From Clostridiaceae bacterium (lineage in GTDB: Bacteria > Bacillota_A > Clostridia > Acetivibrionales > Acetivibrionaceae): 10,838 bases of DNA. Where the stretch lies: contig JAAZCB010000468.1 of the NCBI GenBank assembly GCA_012513545.1, positions 1-10,838 of the forward strand, written 5' to 3'. Both the position numbers and the translations under genes were made by a program. The notes below the pieces were generated by a model that saw only the letters and a program-made list of their open reading frames with translations, was not told the origin of the DNA and did not search any database. Positions 1-6,700 of the stretch are shown here, in pieces. Every line of letters begins with the position of its first letter. Positions within the stretch are counted from its first letter, which is position 1.

Positions 1-101
1 CAAGGCATAGTAATTGTTTTTTTATCACAAATTACCGCTTAAAAAAGTGTAAACTATGTCCCTATATCTTTGTAATGTATGTCCTTATACCGTACCGGCT
101 T
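1..101. other. Non-coding leader of a cassette that continues beyond the left edge
   Basis: No credible ORF is present. In the minus (coding) direction this follows repeat A, so it should be the 5' leader of the next cassette. It carries two TGTC (GACA on the coding strand) motifs at 57-60 and 80-83, as do the leaders near 3017-3036 and 8930-8982. A minus-strand ATG at 8-6 could be the start of the next gene, but only three bases of coding sequence would follow it in the window. The stretch TTATACCGTACC at 85-96 resembles the right arm of the repeats (ATACCGTGTTA in copy C), but the similarity is too short to call a relic. Confidence 0.4.
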
Positions 102-236
102 GCTTACAACGGTTTGTGGTATGAGGCGTGGGCGTTGCACTGCCATAACTTTTATTAATTGTAAATGAAATTGCGGCCTGCGTTCGTATCCACCATGCGA
201 CAACACAGCCTATGCCTTATACCACGTGTTGTGCCC
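102..236. repeat. Cassette-boundary palindrome, copy A (attC-like)
   Basis: Core AAC is at 108-110 and core GTT at 228-230, 123 bp overall between them. The left arm, GTGGTATGAGGC from 116, pairs with GCC..TTATACCAC ending at 225. The left spacer between core and arm is GGTTT and the right spacer is GT, so the folded strand carries a lopsided bulge next to the core. The outer right flank GTTGTGCCCA (228-237) is the exact reverse complement of the left flank of copy B (1546-1555). The outer left flank, GGCTTGCTTACAAC, predicts that the cassette to the left begins with GTTGTAAGC read in the coding direction. The centre (about 140-200) is variable and has no clear internal stem. The architecture resembles a folded integron attC site (core, unpaired spacer, arm, variable loop), but the core fits only GTTR and not the full GTTRRRY. 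Confidence 0.8.
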
Positions 237-243
237 ATGTTGC

Positions 244-1524
244 TTATTCAAATCCAATCTCTGAAATACAAATATCATCGTATTTCGAACCATTATAGTA
301 ATCAATTATTTTAAAAGAAATCCCTTCCCCAATATCAGCTTTTTCTATTAAATCAAAAGTCTGTTTTTCATCAGAATCCTTGAGTGAGATAACTTGAGTT
401 TTATTATTAATCGTCAATTCGATTGTCTTTACTCTGGAATTTGTAGAAAAAGTATTACTGTTTTTTGCAAAACCATTAATAATCGAAATTTTAGTCGCGT
501 TTATTGGAGAGTCAAACTTTTTTGTTTGAATCATCTCATGTTCCTTTTTAATCGGGTAGTTAATTTTCTTAATAAATAACGGATTTTCATTCAAGTCTTG
601 CTCTTTAAAACACCAAGCTGTCATCTTTGAACCATCCGTCGCATGATGCCAGTTATATGTGTCATAATAGAGAATGTCATAATTGAATGAAGAAATCTGA
701 TAAGTTGAAAGCCATTTTATTTTCAAATTTTCAGAACTACTCGGTTTCCAATCTTGCTTTTTAATCAAAATTTGATTGTTTGATATCTTTTGAAAGTCAT
801 TTCGATTAAAATTAATCTGTTTATTTGCATCCTCTGGAAACGTAATTTTACATGTAAAATTCTCAATCGTACCATTTTTCCATGTTTTACCAGTCTCAAA
901 AATGTAATCAAACGATTTTACACCATCTGTCTCTATTTTATTTGACCAAGATTCATCTTTATAAAACCAAGGTCGAACAAAACCAATCTCAACAACAACT
1001 GTGTCATTTGATTTAAAATTAAGCTCCTTAAGTTCCCAAATCAAAATCGGCATACTCGGTGGAGTTTCAGCTTCATGCATTCCTGCATATTCAATTAGCT
1101 TGACTTTCATCTCATTTGATGTGTATAGCTGAACATCCTCATAGGAATCTAATCTAGTTGAGAAAAGGGTTTTATCAAATTCACTATTTTCTCCATTTAC
1201 AGCAAAGTCTGCTTTTAAAGGATAATATTTCCCAGGTTGGTATCCAATATCACCGTACGGAACATCCCAATATGAATACTGTGGAAATCCAAGTGTAATA
1301 GTCTGGTCAATTTCTGAGTCATTGTAAAAAGTAAATTTTGCTTTAAAATTCACTCTCTGATTAAGGTCTATATAAATCGCCTCATTAATCAAACGAATTG
1401 TTGAGTTCTTAGAACTTAAATACAAATTTCCTACTCCTTCAGAATCCTGTTTTATATATCCTCCAAAATTTGCAAATGCAAACTGAGAAATTGTTATAAA
1501 TGTTATAATTAGTATGTTTCTCAT
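244..1524 (-). CDS. Secreted two-domain protein: DUF4424-like N-terminus and NADase-type glycan-binding-like C-terminus
   Basis: The product is 426 residues from ATG at 1524. I chose this start because it begins a clean signal peptide (MRNILIITFITISQFAFA, then NFGG). The longer in-frame TTG at 1554 lies inside the repeat core and adds only junction-encoded residues. Residues about 35-90 form a beta-rich segment with TIRLINEAIYIDL and FTFYNDSEIDQTITLGFP, like the DUF4424-type exported domain. Residues about 290-426 contain ATDGSKMTAWCF, INGFAKNSNTFSTNSRVK and YYNGSKYDDICISEIGF, a pattern I recognise from the discoidin-like domain named NADase-type glycan-binding. There is no catalytic NADase region, so binding or structural work in the periplasm or outside the cell is more likely than an enzyme. 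It is the only gene of its cassette. Its stop is 14 nt from the core of repeat A. Domain calls are by eye. Confidence 0.85.
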   Translation of the reverse strand: MRNILIITFITISQFAFANFGGYIKQDSEGVGNLYLSSKNSTIRLINEAIYIDLNQRVNFKAKFTFYNDSEIDQTITLGFPQYSYWDVPYGDIGYQPGKYYPLKADFAVNGENSEFDKTLFSTRLDSYEDVQLYTSNEMKVKLIEYAGMHEAETPPSMPILIWELKELNFKSNDTVVVEIGFVRPWFYKDESWSNKIETDGVKSFDYIFETGKTWKNGTIENFTCKITFPEDANKQINFNRNDFQKISNNQILIKKQDWKPSSSENLKIKWLSTYQISSFNYDILYYDTYNWHHATDGSKMTAWCFKEQDLNENPLFIKKINYPIKKEHEMIQTKKFDSPINATKISIINGFAKNSNTFSTNSRVKTIELTINNKTQVISLKDSDEKQTFDLIEKADIGEGISFKIIDYYNGSKYDDICISEIGFE

Positions 1525-1545
1525 ATGTACAATGTTTCTTGCAAT

Positions 1546-1682
1546 TGGGCACAACGGTTTGTGGTATGAGGAGTTGCCGTTTTCAGAGCTGCGTTCTTAT
1601 CCACCGTTATCGTAGTTTAATAAGCGCTTTATGTTTTGCATACGGCCAACACGGCAATTACTTATACCACGTGTTAGCGGGC
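1546..1682. repeat. Cassette-boundary palindrome, copy B (attC-like)
   Basis: Core AAC is at 1553-1555 and GTT at 1673-1675, 123 bp as in copy A. The first 18 bases after the left core (GGTTTGTGGTATGAGG and on) are nearly identical to copy A, and the right end CTTATACCACGTGTT is also shared, while the centre differs. Inner arms GTTGCCG (1573-1579) and CGGCAAT (1652-1658) extend the stem. An 8-bp palindrome AAGCGCTT (1622-1629) lies in the centre. The left flank TGGGCACAAC matches the complement of copy A's right flank. The right flank, GTTAGCGGGC plus further bases, matches the complement of copy C's left flank. The minus-strand gene to its left starts 29 nt from the left core, and the gene to its right stops 8 nt beyond the right core. 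Confidence 0.85.
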
Positions 1683-1683
1683 G

Positions 1684-2796
1684 TTATAATTCTTTCATTA
1701 ATTCAAAACATAAATCATCAATTTGGTCATTTTTTCTATGACCTACGGAAATATTTGTAAGTACAATAACTCCCTTTTTATTATCGATGTCAAACACAAT
1801 AGATGACCTGTATCCACCAGTTCCACCATTGTGCCAATACCAATTATTTTCAGATTTATCTATTAAGATATGCCAGCCCAATCCAATTTCTAATGTACTG
1901 TCCACAACAAATGTCGTTTCCCTAGTCAACGATAATTCAACATTACTCGTATCAAACTGTGATTTTACAAAGTTGGCCAGATCGCTTGTTGACGATAGTA
2001 TATTCCCTGCACCCTCTAGAGAAGCCAAATCCCAGTTTGGAGTTTTGTTCCCAAATGGTCCAAGACCTTGAACTAGATTAGCCTTATAGTTTTCCTTAAT
2101 GGTAGTTGTATTGGTTAGTCCATATTTTGAGAATATTTTTTCTTTTAATAATGTTTCATAGTCACTTTTAGCAATTTTGCATAACAAATATCCGAGAATA
2201 CCTATTCCTAAATTTGAATATTCATATTTTAAGCCACTTTCTCTTGTTATTGTCAATTTCTTTTTCAAATATTTCTCAAGTCTGTTGGTATCATAAAATT
2301 TGTAGGGATTTAATGGTGATATAATTGCTGGAAATACAATATTAATAGGTCGTCTTGGCAGACCAGAAGTATGATTAGCTAAATCTTTATAACAAATATG
2401 TATGTTTTTGTTTAATCCAAAATCCAAATCATTATTTATATTTCTATCAAGAGCTATAGTGCTATCCAATATAAAATCTGCTAATAAAGTTGTAGTAAAT
2501 ACTTTTGTAATTGAACCTATCTCGAAAAGTGACTTTTTATTATCAATCTGCTCTATGGTATCATTTTGCTTAATTACTCCATAAAAGATGCATAAATCAT
2601 CTTTAATCAGGGAGATCGCTATTTGAGTTTCGTTCGGGAATTGTCTTATTTGGTTATATATCATATCCCTTTGATTCTTCGTAACTAATGTCTCATGGTC
2701 ATCAAGCTTATTAATGGTTTCATTATGATTTATTGTGAAAAGACAAATCAGAAATATCCCAAATATAAAAGTCAATATTATAGTTCCTTTTTTCAT
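1684..2796 (-). CDS. Exported serine hydrolase of the beta-lactamase/PBP family (class C-like fold)
   Basis: The product is 370 residues with ATG at 2796. An N-terminal hydrophobic stretch (residues about 5-22) acts as signal peptide or membrane anchor. No convincing lipobox is present. All hallmark motifs of the PF00144 family are visible: S-I-T-K at 95-98 (nucleophile serine and lysine), HTSGLPR at 142-148, YSN at 193-195, AGNILSSTSDLANF near 263-276, and HNGGTGG at 322-328 (the position of KTG/HxG). Length and motif spacing are normal, so it should be an active acyl-serine enzyme. Members of this family act as beta-lactamases, D,D-peptidases, D-amino-acid peptidases or esterases, and the sequence does not decide between these. 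It fills its cassette almost completely: it starts 26 nt from the core of repeat C and stops 8 nt before the core of repeat B. No promoter was recognised. Confidence 0.95.
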   Translation of the reverse strand: MKKGTIILTFIFGIFLICLFTINHNETINKLDDHETLVTKNQRDMIYNQIRQFPNETQIAISLIKDDLCIFYGVIKQNDTIEQIDNKKSLFEIGSITKVFTTTLLADFILDSTIALDRNINNDLDFGLNKNIHICYKDLANHTSGLPRRPINIVFPAIISPLNPYKFYDTNRLEKYLKKKLTITRESGLKYEYSNLGIGILGYLLCKIAKSDYETLLKEKIFSKYGLTNTTTIKENYKANLVQGLGPFGNKTPNWDLASLEGAGNILSSTSDLANFVKSQFDTSNVELSLTRETTFVVDSTLEIGLGWHILIDKSENNWYWHNGGTGGYRSSIVFDIDNKKGVIVLTNISVGHRKNDQIDDLCFELMKEL

Positions 2797-2814
2797 TCGT
2801 AATGCAGATTTAAT

Positions 2815-2952
2815 GCCCGCTAACGGTTTCGGTATATGAAAAGTTGGGCACTTCGGAGTAGGTCACTGTCAAACTGATATAAAGTTTGAAGCGGGCTACA
2901 ACCCTTTATTTCAGTAGTATCTGCCCAATTTTTTATATACCGTGTTACAAGC
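2815..2952. repeat. Cassette-boundary palindrome, copy C (attC-like), with a second inner stem
   Basis: Core AAC is at 2822-2824 and GTT at 2944-2946, 125 bp. The outer stem pairs CGGTATATGAAAAGTTGGGCA (2830-2850) with TGCCCAATTTTTTATATACCG (2922-2942), about 19 of 21 positions complementary. The left spacer is GGTTT and the right spacer only T, so the bulge is even more lopsided than in A and B. An inner stem pairs ACTGATATAAAG (2873-2884) with CTTTATTTCAGT (2904-2915), 11 of 12 positions. The left flank GCCCGCTAAC matches copy B's right flank in reverse complement. The right flank GTTACAAGC matches copy E's left flank. The arms differ in sequence from A and B but keep pairing, which argues for selection on structure. 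Confidence 0.88.
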
Positions 2953-3174
2953 TGGCCTTCTTTCTTGTAAAACAACATATCTTTCTGTTTATCAACTATT
3001 ACCATCTTTATTTTTCTGTCTGTCGGATTGTGTGTCGGCAAAGTTTTATTTTTCTTTAAGGGAGGAGATTTTTTGTTTTTTCTCAGGGCAGGAGAAAGCA
3101 TACTCTTTTGCAAGCTTTGGTTTGTGTCAGGGCTTGTGTGGCTTGCAAATGTGTATGCTTTGTGTGTACGCATT
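2953..3174. other. Non-coding 3' tail of the helicase cassette
   Basis: There is no supported gene in about 220 bp. In the coding direction it lies after the coiled-coil gene and before repeat C. It contains hairpin H1 (3095-3161, listed separately), a purine-rich stretch GGGAGGAG near 3060, TGTC motifs at 3017, 3021 and 3033, and the 16-mer GGATTGTGTGTCGGCA at 3025-3040. The same 16-mer recurs at 8800-8815, in the loop of hairpin H2 upstream of the helicase. A minus-strand open frame crosses this segment and repeat C, but it merely translates repeat sequence. Confidence 0.6.
3095..3161. repeat. Hairpin H1, downstream partner of H2
   Basis: The stem is AAAGCATAC (3095-3103) with GTATGCTTT (3153-3161), then a 3-nt internal mismatch TCT (3104-3106) against TGT (3150-3152), then a second stem TTTGCAAGC (3107-3115) with GCTTGCAAA (3141-3149). 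The loop is 25 nt. H2 has the same architecture and the same TCT/TGT mismatch but different stem bases. It lies 13 bp beyond the stop of the coiled-coil gene. There is no T-run after the stem in the coding direction, so a factor-independent terminator is not supported. Confidence 0.8.
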
Positions 3175-3747
3175 TTATTTCATTAACAGAATGATAAGTG
3201 TTGTTATGGTTATAATACTAATTCCAATTGAGAAATATAATAGTACCTTATTCTGTTTTTTTAATTCTGAATTATTTTTATGAATTAAATCAATTTCATT
3301 TTTTAATGATTTGTATTTATTCTCAATGCTTTTTTCGATTTCATCAAAGCGCTTTGGTAAATTAATTTCGTCAATTTGTTTAAATAGTTTTTTTGCCTCT
3401 TGAACAAGTTCGTTGTTCGTTTTTATTAGGTTTTTAATCTCATCCTTTAAAGAATTAACGGTTCTTATTATTTCATTTGAAACTGCCTCAAGTGATGAAA
3501 TTGCACGGTTGATTTCTTGAATAGTATGTTCTTTTATTTCATCGGCATATCTTGACAATAAATTCTGCAAGTTTGTAGAATGAGTTTGAATGCTTCGAAT
3601 GTACTCATCAATCTTTGTGATGTGCTCACTTACAAGATTTTTAGCTTGCTCGAGTTCAAGCCGAATTGTATTCAATGCTTCAAGGTTTTCCTGTAAAGAG
3701 GAAATTTCACCATGAATTTGTCTTTGGATTTCTTCAAGTTCAGGCAT
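3175..3747 (-). CDS. Tail-anchored coiled-coil membrane protein, partner of the helicase
   Basis: The product is 190 residues from ATG at 3747. A TTG three codons upstream (3756) is possible but less likely. Residues 1 to about 165 are almost entirely charged heptad-like helix rich in E, K, L, I, N and Q, with one short break at NLPKRF (about 129-134), indicating a long coiled coil. Residues about 168-189 (VLLYFSIGISIITITTLIIL and on) form one strongly hydrophobic segment ending with a single lysine. This is a tail anchor with the coiled coil expected in the cytoplasm. There is no signal peptide and no enzymatic motif. Its start overlaps the end of the helicase gene by 8 nt (3740-3747), so the two are co-transcribed and probably translationally coupled. 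I infer that it holds the helicase-nuclease at the membrane or acts as a sensor or effector subunit. The family is not recognised. Confidence 0.88.
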   Translation of the reverse strand: MPELEEIQRQIHGEISSLQENLEALNTIRLELEQAKNLVSEHITKIDEYIRSIQTHSTNLQNLLSRYADEIKEHTIQEINRAISSLEAVSNEIIRTVNSLKDEIKNLIKTNNELVQEAKKLFKQIDEINLPKRFDEIEKSIENKYKSLKNEIDLIHKNNSELKKQNKVLLYFSIGISIITITTLIILLMK

Positions 3748-6700
3748 TTTCTTCAATTTTAATTCTGTTAATAAAGTTTGAAAGCCACCAATTGTGGTGT
3801 TTAAGATAGATTAATTCTCTACATGCTATCCATTCATTTTTAAATCTGTGTTCAGGAAAATATCTGTTGCACTCAGTTTCCAATTTATCAAGTGCAATTT
3901 GTAATTCAGAAAGTTTCCAATTTGACTCTTGAAATAAAGAAACAAAACCAGGAACAAATAAACCATCAACCGGATTTATCACTTCGTCAATGAAATATGT
4001 TTGTGTTTGGCTTAATTGATAAAGGGCAAATGCTTTTAAAATTTTTAAACATGCATTATTCTGATTGACTGCTCTTAAAATTTTCTGAGTTGAGCCACGT
4101 AAATGTTTGAGATTTGAAAGATAAGCTCCTCGATCTTCCTGTAGTACACGAAGATATTTTTCACAAATGCCAAAATTTGAAATAGTACCTCTTTCTGTAT
4201 CAGCAACTAATGAAGCTGGTTCTCCAGATGGCATTACATATCTTCTTGCATATTTAGCATTGAAATAATAATAAATCTCCTCCTTAAATCTTTTATTTGC
4301 TTCAATTGGAGGTTCATTTGGTTGCGGCAATCCACGTTGAATTGCTTCAACCATTTCTTTAATGCCTTGGAATCTCTTCTCCTCAGTTTCTTTATAAACA
4401 AATTCAATCAAAACATTCAAACATTTAGTGATTATTTCTTCAATATCGTTTTCATTATCAATATTTAATTGGTCGATCCAGGTTTGTGATTGAACTTCTG
4501 AATAATATCTCCTGATAAATTCTTTCAGATTTGATTTATAAATTTGAGGAATATTATCAGTTGAAAATTTCAGTATTACAGTTCTTCTTCTGTAGTCAAT
4601 TTCATAATCGTGTACAATGCCAATGCTCATCAATCTATAGATGGCTTTCAAAGTATCAGCAATGTTTCTATCACAATAGTATGCTTTAGCTAAAGCGGAT
4701 TCTCTTTCAGGTGTATGCAATATAGATACATCATAATTTGGCCCAAATGGAGTAGATAATGTTTGATAAAATTTCTCGATATTATTCCATAAATCTTCTA
4801 AGGACGAAGTAGGATCAGTAACTTGATTTACTGAAAATTTATTATTTAGAAACTTGTCTATTATATCAGTGTCTGGTAATGGATTTATTTCTATAAATTC
4901 ATTTTTCAGGGTTGCAATAATTTGATTTAACCATGGTGTATTAGGAATAAAATTCCCCCTATTATCTTTAGTTTGATAATAACGATTAATTAACGCTAAG
5001 TCAAGATCTGTTTTACCTTCTTGTAAAGCATGAATTAAACCTTCACTGTTTCCGGTCAAAACCATTGAAATCAGCAAATCATGTCTTTGCTGATTTGTTG
5101 TAAGTTGAATAAAATCTCTATGTTGTAAAATGAAATTCTTGAATTGATTAAGAATTGAAATTGCGTAAGGCTGATCTAAGCCACCATCCTCCTTCCACAT
5201 CACATTAAAGTTATCGGTCTTCAAATAGCCCAATGTTTTATCATCGACATCATTTATCCAAATGTAATTTGCGTATGCCGGATTAGAACTAAAATTACAA
5301 TTCAATTCAATTTGTGTTACTGCAAGAAATTCTTCCTCAATTTCTTTTAGTTTTTGTCGATGAGGAAATGAAATTTCGGTTAATAGTTCATCTAATATTA
5401 CAAGCTCTTTGTTAATTCCTTTAAATGTATTGTAATGAAAGTATTCTAACATGTCAAAATCAACCCATTGTTCCTCCGCTGCTAATTTTAGTTTTTCTCT
5501 GTGAGTTAAATCATCTGCTGGAATACTTGCATCAAGTATAGGATCATTAATGTTTGCCAGAATATTATCAAAATCTGATTTCAAATAGCGGTGCTTGTCA
5601 ATTAAGGTATTTGCATTAGAAATCTGCCGTAATTGTCTGCATACGGCATAATCTGACAATCTGATTGTCCTTCTTTCAAAGCCATGTTTTGTATTTCCTG
5701 AAAAAAGATTTCTGTAAGTTCGGGGAGCAAAATATTTAAAACGCTGCTGATTGAATAATAGAAAACTGATTGCAAGTTTGCCATCTCTTCCGGCTCTACC
5801 TGATTCCTGAACAAAACTTTCAAGTGAACTTGGCATATTAATGTGAATGGTTGAACGAATATTAGGTTTATCTATTCCCATTCCAAAAGCTTTTGTTGCT
5901 ACCATTATAGCAATATCGCTGTTAATAAACTTTTGCTGAGATGTTAATGACTCAATTTGAATTTCTTCGCTGGTTTTTTCATCAGTATCATCTCCTGAAC
6001 CCATAAAAATGCCAGAAGCAAACTGAACTGGAATCTTATCATATATTCCATGTCGCTTAGCAACTGGAACAGGATTCCCATTTTGATCTTTCTTGAATTT
6101 ATCCGTTACCCCGAAATAACTTGTTCTATGTGGAGCAAAAATTATAAAACCGTTGTTGTTTTCATCCCAGACATTTTGGGGCGTAATATAATCCTCGTGA
6201 ATTATATCAGTTTTTTTTGCTTCTATATATGTTACATTATCAAAATTGAATTTGGCTTTTTGCTTCTCATCCAAGTATTCTGTAAATGAAATTTGCAAAA
6301 GTTCATTCTGAATATTTTCATCAGAATAGTATTGCCAATTTTGAAGAAACTGATTTTGAAGAATGTCAATTGCTTCATCTTGTTTTCTTTTCCCAATTTC
6401 ATCTTTTAGAGGTCTATCACCAATTACATTTCCTCCAGCATCAACATGAGGCGGATTGAAATATTGGGTATTTGCATAATAATTTGCTCCTTTCAAATTT
6501 GGATTTAACCAAACATTTAGTCTTTGTGCAACAGGAAGCAGGTTAGTATTTAAGTCTATATCTGTTTGAATTAGTGAATACTGAATCTCTTCGCGCAATG
6601 TATTTTCAAAACTAACAATCGTTTCATCAACTTCCGTTAGTATTTCCAATTCTCTTTCTACATCAGCTAAAACATCAAATGAAGCTGTTGCAGTTAGACC

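Noticed and set aside
102..236. Calling the repeats canonical integron attC sites
   Set aside because: The cores fit only GTTR rather than GTTRRRY, spacers are 5 and 2 nt instead of matched, and no integron integrase is in the window. I call them attC-like only.
1525..1554. Ten-residue N-terminal extension of the secreted two-domain protein from TTG
   Set aside because: It begins in the repeat core and would place ten junction-encoded residues before a good signal peptide that starts at ATG 1524.
3095..3161. H1 as a factor-independent transcription terminator
   Set aside because: No T-run follows the stem in the coding direction, and the internal mismatch is conserved in H2, which lies upstream of a gene.
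2820..3173. Minus-strand open frame of 117 codons
   Set aside because: It translates hairpin H1 and the whole of repeat C, has low-complexity basic composition and ends inside the repeat. Structure-constrained repeat DNA explains it better than a gene.
5602..6289. Small open frames inside the helicase gene on both strands
   Set aside because: They are out-of-frame shadows of a continuous 1670-codon gene with clear helicase motifs.
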